Below, piece by piece: positions 42,344-51,494 of a stretch of DNA of 64,000 nt (positions are counted from its first letter, which is position 1; the number at the start of each line of letters is the position of its first letter). The stretch is from positions 1 to 64,000 of the forward strand of contig NZ_JALKCH010000004.1 of NCBI RefSeq assembly GCF_023016805.1, in the 5' to 3' direction. Source of the DNA: Ancylobacter crimeensis. GTDB lineage: Bacteria > Pseudomonadota > Alphaproteobacteria > Rhizobiales > Xanthobacteraceae. The notes below the pieces were generated by a model. That model was not told where the DNA came from, did not search any database, and saw nothing but the letters and a program-made list of their open reading frames with translations. Both the position numbers and the translations under genes were made by a program.

Positions 42344-43264
42344 TCAGTCGTCGTTGGAAGCGTTCAGCTGCTCGACGGGCGTGCCTTCGTCCGGCCTTGT
42401 CGACGGGCCGGCGGAGGCGAAGGCGGCGAAGGCGGCGAAGTCGCCCTGATAGTCGGGGTGCCAGCGCGAGAGCGGGGGGCGATTGTCCACCACGTCCCCC
42501 GCCGCCCAGAGGATGCGGCGCTCATCGAGCGCGCGGTCGACCTCGTTGTCGGGGCACAGAATATAAAAGTCGCCCCGCTCCAGCGCGCCCAGCATGAAAT
42601 CCACCGTCTGCTCCGGCGTCCATGCGCCGGCCGGCTTTTCGGTGCGTCCCTTGGCGGCGAGCGGGGTGAACACGAAGCCGGGGATGAGCAGATGCGCACT
42701 TACCTGGCAGCTGGGGGTGTTGCGCAATTCGTGCTGCAGCGCCTCGGTGAAGGCCTTCACCCCAGCTTTCGAGACGTTGTAGGCGGGATCGCCAGGCGGC
42801 GTGGTGATGCCCTGCTTGGAGCCGGTATTGATGATGAGCCCCGGCAGGCCGGAGGCCGCCATGGCCGGGCCGAAAACCTGCGTGCCATGGATGACGCCCC
42901 ACAGATTGGTGCCCAGCACCTTCTCCCAGTTCTCCGAAGGCCCGAAGATGTCGCTGCCGGGCTGGGTACCGGCATTGTTCATCAGCACATGCACCGGTCC
43001 GAACGCCGCCTCGACCTGGGTGCGCAGCCATTCGAGATTGGAGCGGTTGCCGACATCGGTTGCGATCGCGAGCACGGCCGCTTCCTCGCCCTGCGCCGCG
43101 CGCGCCACCTCGATCCGCGCCCGTTCCAGCGCCGCGTCCGGCAGGTCGGCCAGCACGACCTTCATTCCGACGCCCGCAAAGGCCTTGGCGGCGGCAAGCC
43201 CGATGCCGGAAGCGCCGCCGGTGACGACGGCGACATGCGAGGGGGACAGCGCGGGATGGGCCAT
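42344..43264 (-). CDS. SDR-family oxidoreductase
   Basis: 306-residue classical short-chain dehydrogenase. The NAD(P)-binding motif is TGGASGIGLAAAKAF, then NNAG, the active-site Ser in INTGSKQGI and the YNVSKAG Tyr/Lys pair. About 40 residues beyond the usual SDR end (LSRWHPDYQGDFAAFA onwards) extend the protein. ATG 43264 was preferred over 43276 on family alignment, not on ribosome-site strength. It converges on the hydantoinase gene with 3 bases between the stops and diverges from the exporter. Substrate unknown. Confidence 0.9.
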   Translation of the reverse strand: MAHPALSPSHVAVVTGGASGIGLAAAKAFAGVGMKVVLADLPDAALERARIEVARAAQGEEAAVLAIATDVGNRSNLEWLRTQVEAAFGPVHVLMNNAGTQPGSDIFGPSENWEKVLGTNLWGVIHGTQVFGPAMAASGLPGLIINTGSKQGITTPPGDPAYNVSKAGVKAFTEALQHELRNTPSCQVSAHLLIPGFVFTPLAAKGRTEKPAGAWTPEQTVDFMLGALERGDFYILCPDNEVDRALDERRILWAAGDVVDNRPPLSRWHPDYQGDFAAFAAFASAGPSTRPDEGTPVEQLNASNDD

Positions 43265-43502
43265 GGAACTCTCCATTTGGACGGCGACGCGGACAGGCGA
43301 AGCGCGGGCGGTATCGGGGAAGGATATGGGGCGCGGCCTGCGGGAAGCGAGCCCCTGTCCTGTGCCCATCTCCTGCGCCCGTCTCCTGCCGATCTACGCG
43401 GATGTGGCGCAGCGGGCATAGGGTTTCCGCGCGAATTGCGGCATAAGGCGCCGATCGCCGGCTGTTGGGCCGTCGCCTGCCGTCACAGAAAGTCCCGCGC
43501 CC

Positions 43503-44786
43503 GTGTCCGCTGTCCGTTCCCAGATCGTCCGTCCCGCCGCTGCCGCAACGCCCGATACCAGCGGATCGCCGCCCCCGGCCCACGGCATGAGCTTCCGCAT
43601 GTTCGTGGCCTTCATCGCCATGCTGATGGCGACCAATGCGATCAGCATCGACTCGATGCTGCCGGCCCTGCCGCAGATCGGGCAGGCGCTGGGCATCGAG
43701 GCTGGCAACCATGTCCAGCTCGTCGTGACCGCCTATCTGCTCGGCTTCGGCGCCGCGCAGATCATTTATGGCACGCTGTCGGACCGCTTCGGTCGGCGTC
43801 CGGTGCTGATCGTCGGGCTGGTGCTGTTCGTTCTTGCATCACTCCTCGCCATGTCCGCTCCCTCCTTCGAGGTTATGATGGTGGCGCGGGTGGTGCAGGG
43901 CGTCGGCGCCGCGGCGACGCGGGTGCTCGCCATGTCGATCGTGCGCGACTGCTATTCCGGGCGGCAGATGGCGCGCGTGATGTCGCTCGCCTTCATCGTC
44001 TTCCTCGCCGTGCCGATCCTTGCGCCGTCGATCGGGCAGATCATTCTGCTGGTTGCGCCGTGGCGGGGCATCTTCGGCCTGCTGGTGCTGTTCGGGGTGG
44101 TGACGCTGCTGTGGGTGGTGATGCGCCTGCCGGAGACGCTGCACCCTGAGGACCGCACGCCGATTTCCCTCGCCGGAATCCGCCATGCGGTCGGCCTCGT
44201 GCTCGGCAGCCGGGTGACGGTTTTCTATACGCTGGCCATGACCATGGCGATGGGCTGCCTGTTCGGCTTCATCAACTCGGCGCAGCAGATCTTCGCCGAA
44301 ACCTTCAAGGCGCCGCACCTGTTCACGACGGTGTTCGCGCTGATCGCCCTCTTCATGGCGCTGTCCTCGCTGCTCAATGCGCGCATCGTCGGCCGGCTCG
44401 GCATGCGCAAGGTTTCGCACACCGCGCTCTTCGGCTTCATCATCGCAGCCGTCGCCCATGGCGCGGTGGCGGTTGCCGGCTATGAGACGCTGTGGACCTT
44501 CGCCGTTCTGCAATCGGCGATGATGTTCTGCTTCGGCCTGATGGCCTCGAACTTCAATGCCGTGGCGATGGAGCCGGTCGGCCATGTGGCGGGCACCGCC
44601 TCCTCGCTCATCGGCTTTGCCAGCACGGTAGGCGGCGCATTGCTCGGCTTTGCGCTCGGCCAGCATTTTGACGGCACGACCCTGCCGCTGACAGTGGGGT
44701 TCGGCGTGCTGGGATGCTGTGCGCTGGCGATGGTGCTCATTGCTGAGCGGGGCCGGCTGTTTCACGCCGGCCAACCCCCCCGATGA
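43503..44786 (+). CDS. Bcr/CflA-family MFS drug-resistance transporter
   Basis: 427-residue major-facilitator exporter with 12 hydrophobic segments. The loop 2-3 signature GTLSDRFGRRPVLI is present, and MVARVVQGVGAAATRVLAMS fits the drug:H+ antiporter family 1. The start is a GTG at 43503; ATG 43587 (SFRMFVAFIAML) would begin just before TM1 and is equally possible. Divergent from the SDR gene. Such transporters export bicyclomycin-like drugs, sulfonamides or small dipeptides; which applies here is not visible. Confidence 0.9.
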   Translation: MSAVRSQIVRPAAAATPDTSGSPPPAHGMSFRMFVAFIAMLMATNAISIDSMLPALPQIGQALGIEAGNHVQLVVTAYLLGFGAAQIIYGTLSDRFGRRPVLIVGLVLFVLASLLAMSAPSFEVMMVARVVQGVGAAATRVLAMSIVRDCYSGRQMARVMSLAFIVFLAVPILAPSIGQIILLVAPWRGIFGLLVLFGVVTLLWVVMRLPETLHPEDRTPISLAGIRHAVGLVLGSRVTVFYTLAMTMAMGCLFGFINSAQQIFAETFKAPHLFTTVFALIALFMALSSLLNARIVGRLGMRKVSHTALFGFIIAAVAHGAVAVAGYETLWTFAVLQSAMMFCFGLMASNFNAVAMEPVGHVAGTASSLIGFASTVGGALLGFALGQHFDGTTLPLTVGFGVLGCCALAMVLIAERGRLFHAGQPPR

Positions 44787-44964
44787 GTGGAGGCCGATAA
44801 CGCGGACCAGGGTGGAATGTTCCTGAAATAATGCCCTCGTGTTCTCCTTGTGGCGAGAAGATGTCTTCAAATAGACGTCGCCGATTTGTTTTGTGTCAAT
44901 GGAACGGAGAAGTTGGATCGACGTTGATTGGCGGAACCGAATTGGTGTTCACAAGGAGATGATC

Positions 44965-45372
44965 ATGATACGCCAAGCCATCTTCGCCAGTGCGATCCTT
45001 CTCGCGATTCCCGTGGCCGCCAATGCACAGGACGGCGCAGGTGTTGCTGCCGGGGCGACGACCGGGGCTGTCGGCGGTGCTCTGGTCGGCGGTCCGGTGG
45101 GCGCGGTTGTCGGCGGGGTAGCCGGCGCCGTTGTCGGCGGTATTTCCGACGACCAGCGCTCTCGCTTCCATACCTATGTCGTCGAGGAGCGGGTACCGTC
45201 CTACACCTATGACCGCCAGGTCGTCGTAGGCTCCGAACTGCCCGCGAGCGGCGTGCGCTATTACGATGTTCCCGCGGACTACGGCCAGACCCAGTATCGG
45301 TACACGGTGGTGAACGACCAGACCGTGCTGGTGGATCCGCGGACTCACCGCATCGTCCAGATTATCAACTGA
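44965..45372 (+). CDS. DUF1236-family envelope protein with glycine-zipper segment
   Basis: 135-residue exported protein. A signal peptide (IFASAILLAIPVAANAQ) leads into a glycine-zipper-like stretch (GATTGAVGGALVGGPVGAVV) that probably inserts in or crosses a membrane. A C-terminal domain (ELPASGVRYYDVP; VLVDPRTHRIVQII) matches DUF1236 proteins common in Hyphomicrobiales. AAGGAG at 44953-44958 selects ATG 44965. Standing alone, it is followed by a hairpin. No defined function. Confidence 0.88.
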   Translation: MIRQAIFASAILLAIPVAANAQDGAGVAAGATTGAVGGALVGGPVGAVVGGVAGAVVGGISDDQRSRFHTYVVEERVPSYTYDRQVVVGSELPASGVRYYDVPADYGQTQYRYTVVNDQTVLVDPRTHRIVQIIN

Positions 45373-45380
45373 CCTGTGAA

Positions 45381-45412
45381 TGCCCATCCCGGCGGAAGGG
45401 TCGGGATGGGCA
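45381..45412. terminator. Hairpin between converging genes
   Basis: TGCCCATCCCG (45381-45391) and CGGGATGGGCA (45402-45412) form a perfect 11-bp stem with a 10-base loop. It follows the DUF1236 gene by 9 bases and precedes the end of the minus-strand Nudix gene at 45446. Termination in both directions is likely, although the T-tract is poor. Confidence 0.6.
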
Positions 45413-45445
45413 TCGCTTCCCTCTGCCGGGACCAAGGCGGCGCGG

Positions 45446-45988
45446 TCAGCTCGTCTGCAGGTCCCGTTTTTCGGCGTTCGTCTTGCGCAGCTTCGAACTG
45501 CGCTTGTGCTTGCCGGAGCCGGGCGAAGGCTCCTTCTTGCCGTGTTCCAGCCGCTCGGCAAAGTCGACGATCAGGCTGGAGAGGTCCAGTTCCTCCACCA
45601 GCAAGGCCGCATCGCGCGCTGGCAACCATTGCTGTGAGCGCTCATGGCGCTCCGGCCAGTCGGCGAGCTGGCGGGTAACCTTCATCGGATAGACGGCGAC
45701 CTTGACCAGCAGGAAGATCTGCTCGAGTCGCTTCCAATATTCATATTCGCCGAATTTCTTGCGCGAGACGCTGCCGACGGCACCGGCTTCCTGACGCGCC
45801 TCGATCTGGGCGGCCTTCCAGTCCTTGACGTTCCTCATGGGCCATCCTTTTGGGATGACGGCCCTGCGCGTCTCGCGGGAGCTCAGCACGAGCACCTCGA
45901 CCTTGCCATTCGCATCCAGACGATATGGCAATGCCGCAACCTGTCGCCTTCCGCCCTGAGCAGCTGCCTTTTGCAGCTTCGACTTCAT
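45446..45988 (-). CDS. Nudix hydrolase-like protein
   Basis: 180-residue protein with a Nudix-fold pattern: RRQVAALPYRLDANGKVEVLV for the first strands, IPKGWPMRNVKDWKAAQIEA and RQEAGAVG for the helix. The helix resembles the Rhizobiales variant in which the Nudix box is incomplete: the first conserved Glu is Val here, and the REUxEE core reads IEARQEAG. It may hydrolyse diphosphoinositol- or nucleotide-like substrates, or have lost activity. The C-terminal 30 residues are Lys/Arg/Ser-rich. ATG 45988 is chosen over 46018 on family grounds. Confidence 0.78.
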   Translation of the reverse strand: MKSKLQKAAAQGGRRQVAALPYRLDANGKVEVLVLSSRETRRAVIPKGWPMRNVKDWKAAQIEARQEAGAVGSVSRKKFGEYEYWKRLEQIFLLVKVAVYPMKVTRQLADWPERHERSQQWLPARDAALLVEELDLSSLIVDFAERLEHGKKEPSPGSGKHKRSSKLRKTNAEKRDLQTS

Positions 45989-46083
45989 ATCCCTGTTCTG
46001 TCCTTCCCCGGTCGCCAACCGGCGGATCGCGCACAGTCACCTGAACCGCCGCACCGCGCGTCGTTCTCCGCCAGCAACCTTGC

Positions 46084-46296
46084 TCAATGCGTGGGGCCGG
46101 CCATTGCCAGGATCGCGCGCGCGACGTCCTTGGTTACGCGGCGCTTGTACTTGCGGTGAACGAGCTGGCCATTGTGGTAGATGTCTTGCTCGACATACAG
46201 GATCTCGCCGTCCCACCGCAGGACGTTATCCGACTCGATCGTCTCGATCACGCCCATTTCGGCGATGAGCAGACCCTCCGGTGCCTTCCTCGACAT
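46084..46296 (-). CDS. Small conserved-looking hypothetical protein
   Basis: 70-residue protein: SRKAPEGLLIAEMGVIETIE, then LRWDGEILYVEQDIYHNG and a basic end RKYKRRVTKDVAR. The alternating pattern suggests a small beta-rich fold. GGGAG lies upstream of ATG 46296. The open frame extends to 46368 but that part is not protein-like. No recognised family. Confidence 0.55.
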   Translation of the reverse strand: MSRKAPEGLLIAEMGVIETIESDNVLRWDGEILYVEQDIYHNGQLVHRKYKRRVTKDVARAILAMAGPTH

Positions 46297-46393
46297 GCCT
46301 TCACTCCCACTCGACCCGCCGTGTTGCCCCGGCACGGAGGTGATCATAGCGCGGGCGAGAGCGTCCACAACTGTCTGTGCACATGCTTCGCAA

Positions 46394-47179
46394 CTAGACC
46401 GGCAGAGTGTCCGCCGGAGCCTGGCCCTCGATCCGGCCGCGCCTCTGCAGTGCGAGTGCCAGGGTCCAGCAGGCCAGCGCCCATGCGCTGCCGGCGCACC
46501 AGCCGCCGAGCACGTCGGTCGGCCAGTGCACGCCGAGATAGATGCGGCTGGAGCCGACCAGAAGCGTAAGGAAGATGGCCGTGCCCACGATGTAGCTCCG
46601 CCGTCGTCGCGAATCCTGCGTGCGGGCGAGCAGGGCGCCGAGGGTGAGGAACGTCACCGCCGACAGCATCGCGTGGCCGCTGGGAAAACTCAGCGTGTGC
46701 ACGTCGACGAGATGCGAGACGAGATCCGGCCGCGGGCGGTCGAAGCCGCTCTTCAAGGCGAAGCTGAGTCCTGCGCCTCCGGCAATCGCGACGGCGATGA
46801 AGCCTGCGACGGCCCGCTTGCCGTCGATCAGAAGATAGCCGATCGCGATCAGAGTGGTCAGGCTGAGCACCGAAACGCTGCCCAGCGCGGTGATGTCCAG
46901 CATCATGATTTTCAGCCATTGCGGCCCGAGCGGGTCGGCCGGATCGGCCGGGTTGCGGAAGGCGACCAGCAGGCGCTCGTCGAAAGCATGGGTGTCGCCT
47001 TCGATCACCGCGTTCGCGATCACTGCGAAACCAAACAGGAAACCTGCCGCCGCCAGCAATCCGAGCAGAGGGCCCCATTCGTTCGGAAGGTAGCGCCGGA
47101 TCAGGCTTTCCGAGGACCGGGCAGACGGAGGGTGCGGAGGTGTGGTGTCGCACAACGGTGGCGCGGAGCGGGGTGGCAA
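46394..47179 (-). CDS. PAP2-family membrane phosphatase
   Basis: 261-residue integral membrane phosphatase with six helices. The three active-site motifs are KSGFDRPRP (motif 1), PSGHAM (motif 2) and SRIYLGVHWPTDVLGG (motif 3, with the catalytic His and Asp). Members dephosphorylate undecaprenyl pyrophosphate, phosphatidate or lipid A precursors; the substrate cannot be settled. The N-terminal 25 residues are Pro/Ser-rich and a later start is possible, though none is clearly better. Confidence 0.9.
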   Translation of the reverse strand: MPPRSAPPLCDTTPPHPPSARSSESLIRRYLPNEWGPLLGLLAAAGFLFGFAVIANAVIEGDTHAFDERLLVAFRNPADPADPLGPQWLKIMMLDITALGSVSVLSLTTLIAIGYLLIDGKRAVAGFIAVAIAGGAGLSFALKSGFDRPRPDLVSHLVDVHTLSFPSGHAMLSAVTFLTLGALLARTQDSRRRRSYIVGTAIFLTLLVGSSRIYLGVHWPTDVLGGWCAGSAWALACWTLALALQRRGRIEGQAPADTLPV

Positions 47180-47304
47180 GGCGAGGTCCTTCTCGTGATG
47201 TATCCCACCTCAATCTGGAACAGGATATCGCCATGGCCAGTATGGGGAACCAAACTCCGTTGTCTGCCGTTGAGACAGCATCACATCAATGGAGGGACGA
47301 CCAA

Positions 47305-47388
47305 ATGATGAAGGGTGGACTTCTCTGGCTCATTGGCATCCCGCTGCCGATCATTCTCGGCCTCTGGCTGCTGGGTTATCTGTCCTGA
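47305..47388 (+). CDS. Tiny single-helix membrane protein
   Basis: 27 residues, almost all one hydrophobic helix (GLLWLIGIPLPIILGLWLLG). GGAGGG lies 8-10 bases before the two consecutive ATGs at 47305/47308. Such short membrane peptides accompany stress genes in Rhizobiales genomes. It precedes a DUF3008 gene by 21 bases, so the pair may be one transcript. Function unknown. Confidence 0.6.
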   Translation: MMKGGLLWLIGIPLPIILGLWLLGYLS

Positions 47389-47409
47389 TCCTGTCGAGGA
47401 GGAATGGCC

Positions 47410-47601
47410 ATGCCCGCGAAATCCAAGGCGCAGCAAAAGGCGGCTGGTGCCGCGCTCGCCGCCAAGCGGGGCGATGAGAAGCCTTCCGATCTCAAAGGTG
47501 CTTCCCGATCGATGTACGAATCGATGAGCGAGAAGCAACTCGACGAACTGGCCTCCACCAAGCGCAAGGGCAAGCCTGAACACGTGAAGGCGGCCAGCTA
47601 G
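47410..47601 (+). CDS. DUF3008-family small protein
   Basis: 63-residue Lys/Ala-rich protein: PAKSKAQQKAAGAALAAKRG, then LKGASRSMYESMSEKQLDEL and a basic end. This matches DUF3008, a small stress-related family of unknown mechanism. GAGGAGGA at 47395-47402 spaces correctly for ATG 47410 rather than the ATG at 47404. Confidence 0.85.
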   Translation: MPAKSKAQQKAAGAALAAKRGDEKPSDLKGASRSMYESMSEKQLDELASTKRKGKPEHVKAAS

Positions 47602-47699
47602 GCACATGGTTCAAACTGCGGCATCCTGCCGTGGTTGATGGATAATCCGGGACGCCGCTCGCACAGCCGGGCGGCGTCCTGCTGCATGATCCTGCGGGC

Positions 47700-50036
47700 A
47701 TGGAAAGAATGGTCGGCGGCGCGGCTCATGATCCCCTGCTTGTGGTTCTGTCGGCGGTCATCGCGATCGCGGCGGGCTACACCGCGCTCGATCTGGCCGG
47801 CCGGATCCGCGACGCCGAACGTGCCTCGCGCTTCGGATGGATCGCCGCTGCCGCAGTCGTCATGGGTGGCGGCATCTGGGCGATGCATTTCGTCGCGATG
47901 CTGGCTTTCCGGATGGGACGGGACGTACCCTATGACGGCACGCTGACCCTTGGCTCCTTTCTGGTTGCCATCTCGGCCACGGGCACCGGTTTTCTGATTG
48001 CCGGTCGGGCCAGTGCGGGCCAGCTGTCCTATGCCCTTGGCGGCGTGCTGATGGGGCTCGGCATCTGCGGCATGCACTATCTCGGCATCAGTGCGATGCG
48101 CGTGGAAGCCCAGGTGTTCTATGAGCCCCTGCATGTGATCGCAGCGCTGGTCATTGCGGCCGGCGCGTCTACGGCGGCGCTCTGGCTGGCATTTCGCGCC
48201 AATTCGCTCCTGCAAAAAGGCGCCGCGGCCCTGGCAATGGGGTTCGGGGTCATCGGCATGCACTACATGGCGATGCATGGCACCCGATTCGACGTGGCTA
48301 CGTCAGCTCCGCCCGTCATAGCCGATGGAATGCCACTCGATCATGTTCTGCTTGGCATCGCCATCACGGCGGCCACGCTGCTGGTACTCGGCGCGGCGAT
48401 TCTGGCAGCCATGTATGACCGCCGCATCTCGGTTTTCGCGCGGCGCGAGGCGGACGCGCTGCGCCGGAGCGAGGAACGCTTCCGCCATCTTTATGCCCGC
48501 ACCCCGTTGCCCCTTCATTCACTCAACGCCGCAGGCCGGATCGAGCAGGTAAGCGACCGTTGGCTGGCACTGTTCGGATATCGGCGGGACGAGGTGATCG
48601 GCCACGCTCTCACCGAGTTCATGACCCCTGAGTCCGCCCGCCAGCGCAACGAGCAGCACTGGCCCCGCCTTCTCAACGAAGGCGAGTTGCGCGAGGCGGA
48701 ATACCGTCTGGTGGCCAAGAACGGGCGGGTGCACGACTGCATGCTTTCGGCCGTGGCCGAACGTGACGCGGACGGGCACATCACCTCGACGCTCTGCGGC
48801 CTGGTCGATGTCACGGAGCGCAGACGCGCCGAGGCGGCGCTGCGGCAGGCGCAGAAGCTGGAGGCGGTTGGTCAGCTCACGGGCGGAGTTGCCCACGATT
48901 TCAACAATTTGCTGGCGGTCATCCTTGGCAATCTGGAACTCGCCCGCAAGCGTGTGCCGGACGACCCGCGGCTGCTCCGATTGATCGACAATACCATCCA
49001 GGGCGCGCAGCGCGGCGCCGCCCTCACCCAGCGCATGCTTGCCTTTGCCCGGCGGCAGGATCTGAAGCCGGAGCCGGTGGACGTGCCGGAACTGGTGCTC
49101 GGCATGGCCGATCTCCTGCGCCGTTCCATCGGGCCGACGGTGAGGATCGAGATGCGGTTCCCGCTTGGACTGCCTCTCGCGCGGGCGGATGCCAACCAAC
49201 TGGAACTGGCTCTCCTCAACCTTGCGGTGAATGCACGCGATGCGATGCCGGGTGGCGGCACCATCGTCATCGGCGCCCGGGAGGTGGAGATCGGGTCGGG
49301 CGACGAGCTTGCCGGGGACCCTGCAGCCGAAGGCCCGGTTCTGGCGCCCGGCCGCTATTTCTGCCTGTCGATCACCGACAGCGGGGAAGGGATGGATGAG
49401 GACACGCTGGCGCGGGCGACGGAGCCTTTCTTCACAACCAAAGGGGTAGGAAAGGGTACCGGGCTCGGCCTTGCCATGGTCCACGGCCTTGCGGCGCAAT
49501 CAGGTGGCCGCCTGGTGATGTCCAGCGTGCGTGGGGAAGGAACGACGGCGGAGATATTCCTGCCCATCGCCATCGTGGAGCCGGCCGCGGAGCCGGAGAT
49601 CGAGGTGGTCGCGACCTCGCAAATGCCCGACGGGCAAGGCGTCCGGGTGCTCGTGGTTGACGATGACGTGCTGGTGCTGACCTCTACCGCTGCGATGCTT
49701 GAGGATCTCGGTTACACCGTGACGGAGGCGTCGTCGGGCATGGAGGCCCTGCGCTTCATCGATGCCGGCGCGCCCTTCGATGTCGTTCTGACCGACCAGG
49801 CGATGCCGGGCATGACCGGGCTTCAACTCGTCGCGGCCATCCGCGAGCGCCGCCCGACGCTCCCGGCCGTGCTTGGTACCGGCTATGCCGAACTGCCCGA
49901 GAATGCGGATCCGGCCCAGCCGCGCCTTTCAAAGCCCTTCAGCCGCGATGCGTTGGAGCGGGCGATTCTGCAGGCCTGCCGGCCGCTTGGCGACAATGTC
50001 GTGAGCCTGCAGAAGAAGCTCAGGCGCGGCGACTAG
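47700..50036 (+). CDS. MHYT-domain hybrid sensor histidine kinase
   Basis: 778-residue membrane sensor. The first 240 residues form a seven-helix MHYT domain with repeats WAMHFVAM, GMHYLGISAM and GMHYMAMHGT, whose Met/His may bind copper and sense gases. A PAS domain follows (about 265-375), then HisKA with GGVAHDFNNLLAVILGN (His near residue 399), HATPase with NLAVNARDAMPGG and GKGTGLGLAMV, and a C-terminal receiver (FDVVLTDQAMPG; Asp near 698) that makes it a hybrid kinase. Partner response regulators are not next to it. The signal sensed is unknown; MHYT proteins are proposed to sense oxygen, CO or NO. Confidence 0.93.
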   Translation: MERMVGGAAHDPLLVVLSAVIAIAAGYTALDLAGRIRDAERASRFGWIAAAAVVMGGGIWAMHFVAMLAFRMGRDVPYDGTLTLGSFLVAISATGTGFLIAGRASAGQLSYALGGVLMGLGICGMHYLGISAMRVEAQVFYEPLHVIAALVIAAGASTAALWLAFRANSLLQKGAAALAMGFGVIGMHYMAMHGTRFDVATSAPPVIADGMPLDHVLLGIAITAATLLVLGAAILAAMYDRRISVFARREADALRRSEERFRHLYARTPLPLHSLNAAGRIEQVSDRWLALFGYRRDEVIGHALTEFMTPESARQRNEQHWPRLLNEGELREAEYRLVAKNGRVHDCMLSAVAERDADGHITSTLCGLVDVTERRRAEAALRQAQKLEAVGQLTGGVAHDFNNLLAVILGNLELARKRVPDDPRLLRLIDNTIQGAQRGAALTQRMLAFARRQDLKPEPVDVPELVLGMADLLRRSIGPTVRIEMRFPLGLPLARADANQLELALLNLAVNARDAMPGGGTIVIGAREVEIGSGDELAGDPAAEGPVLAPGRYFCLSITDSGEGMDEDTLARATEPFFTTKGVGKGTGLGLAMVHGLAAQSGGRLVMSSVRGEGTTAEIFLPIAIVEPAAEPEIEVVATSQMPDGQGVRVLVVDDDVLVLTSTAAMLEDLGYTVTEASSGMEALRFIDAGAPFDVVLTDQAMPGMTGLQLVAAIRERRPTLPAVLGTGYAELPENADPAQPRLSKPFSRDALERAILQACRPLGDNVVSLQKKLRRGD

Positions 50037-50120
50037 CCCGTCTGCCGGGTTTGCGCGGTTTTTGTACGCGATCATCTTCGCCCACGGTGACATCCGGGCG
50101 GCAACACATTATATCAGTCG

Positions 50121-50233
50121 CGTCCGGGGGAGCCTCGTCAGGAGGCTGAGAGGCCATCGGCGCGACGGCGTTTCCCACGCCCAGCGGCATGGCGACCCTT
50201 TGAACCTGATCCAGTTTGGACTGGCGGAGGGAG
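50121..50233 (+). promoter_or_regulatory. TPP riboswitch
   Basis: Thi-box elements in order: GGGGGAGCC (50126-50134), GGCTGAGAGGCC (50144-50154), GACCCTTTGAACCTGATCCAG (50194-50214) and GCGGAGGGAG at the 3' end. All conserved TPP-binding stretches are present. The 3' end GGAGGGAGGGG lies directly before the thiO ATG at 50239, so TPP binding probably hides the ribosome site and represses translation. Confidence 0.93.
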
Positions 50234-50238
50234 GGGTG

Positions 50239-51318
50239 ATGACATCTCCGAACAGCTACGACACCGAATCGACCCAGGCCGGAAAGGCCAATGTCGCCAA
50301 TGAGATGCGTGTTGCCGTCGTTGGCGGCGGCGTGGCCGGTCTCACCTGCGCCCATGCCTTCGCGCAGCGGGGGGCCCGCGTTACCCTGATCGAACGTCGC
50401 GCGGCGACGGGGCAGGGCTGCTCGTGGTTTGCCGGCGGCATGCTCGCGCCGTGGTGCGAGCGCGAGAGCGCGGAGCCGCTGATCGCCGAGCTCGGCTTCG
50501 AATCGCTCGACTACTGGCGGCGCACTGTGCCGGATGTGCCGCAGGAAGGCAGCCTCGTGCTCGCCCCCCCACGCGATCTGCCTGATCTGAAACGCTTTTC
50601 CCGCCGCACCGAAGGTTATGAGTGGATCGACGGCGCCCGCATCGCGGCGCTGGAGCCGGACCTCGAAGGGCGCTTCGATCAGGGCCTGTTCTTCCCCACC
50701 GAGGCGCATCTCGAGCCGCGCAAGGCGCTCGCGGCGCTGACCACCAAGCTCACGGGCGAGTTCGGCGTGAGGATGGCTTATGAGTCCGATGTGGTGGACG
50801 ATGAGTCCAGCCTCACCGCCGATGCCGACATCGTGGTCGACTGCCGGGGGCTGGCCGCGCGCGACCGGCTCGCTGACCTGCGCGGGGTCAAGGGCGAGAT
50901 GCTGGTGCTCTTCACCCGCGAGATCGCGCTGAAGCGGCCCGTCCGCATGCTGCACCCGCGCATCCCGGTCTATGTGGTGCCGCGCGGCGACGGGCATTTC
51001 ATGATCGGCGCCACCTCGATCGAGAATGACGAGCGCGGCCGCGTTACCGGGCGCTCCATGCTGGAGCTGCTCTCGGCCGTCTACCAGCTTCACCCGGCGT
51101 TCGGCGAGGCGGAGATCACCGAGATCGGCGCCGATGTGCGGCCCGCCTTCCCCGACAACCTGCCGCGCATCCGCAAGCGGGGGCGCACGATCTATGTGAA
51201 CGGCCTCTACCGCCACGGCTTCCTCGCTGCCCCGGCCCTTGCCCGCAGGGCTGCGGAGGTGGCGTTCGAAGGGGCCTATTTCCCGGAGGTGATGGATGAA
51301 GATCGTCGTGAATGGTGA
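50239..51318 (+). CDS. thiO: FAD-dependent glycine oxidase ThiO
   Basis: 359-residue flavoenzyme that oxidises glycine to the imine used for the thiazole ring. The dinucleotide site VAVVGGGVAGLTCAHAFAQ is the Rossmann fingerprint, and the C-terminal GLYRHGFLAAPALAR closes the FAD site. About 20 residues precede the fingerprint; the ATG at 50239 was chosen because the riboswitch ribosome site serves it, while ATG 50305 would start at the strand itself. It is first in the thi operon, and thiS starts inside its 3' end (23-base overlap). Confidence 0.92.
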   Translation: MTSPNSYDTESTQAGKANVANEMRVAVVGGGVAGLTCAHAFAQRGARVTLIERRAATGQGCSWFAGGMLAPWCERESAEPLIAELGFESLDYWRRTVPDVPQEGSLVLAPPRDLPDLKRFSRRTEGYEWIDGARIAALEPDLEGRFDQGLFFPTEAHLEPRKALAALTTKLTGEFGVRMAYESDVVDDESSLTADADIVVDCRGLAARDRLADLRGVKGEMLVLFTREIALKRPVRMLHPRIPVYVVPRGDGHFMIGATSIENDERGRVTGRSMLELLSAVYQLHPAFGEAEITEIGADVRPAFPDNLPRIRKRGRTIYVNGLYRHGFLAAPALARRAAEVAFEGAYFPEVMDEDRREW

Positions 51319-51493
51319 GGCCTCGGAAACGGGGGCGCGCACCCTCGCCGAGCTTCTGTCCGAACGCGGCCTTGCCGACGCGATCGTCGCCACCGCTCTG
51401 AACGGCGCGATGGTGCGCGCGGTGACCCGACCTGCGACCCCGCTCGCCGCCGGCGACCGGGTCGAGATCCTGGCTCCCATGCAGGGAGGATGA
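51296..51493 (+). CDS. thiS: Sulfur-carrier protein ThiS
   Basis: 65-residue ubiquitin-like sulfur carrier for thiazole synthesis. It ends in the required Gly-Gly (LAPMQGG), which is adenylated and thiocarboxylated. It overlaps thiO by 23 bases and is followed one base later by thiG, so translational coupling of the three is expected. The ThiF adenylyltransferase is not in the cluster. Confidence 0.95.
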   Translation: MKIVVNGEASETGARTLAELLSERGLADAIVATALNGAMVRAVTRPATPLAAGDRVEILAPMQGG

Positions 51494-51494
51494 G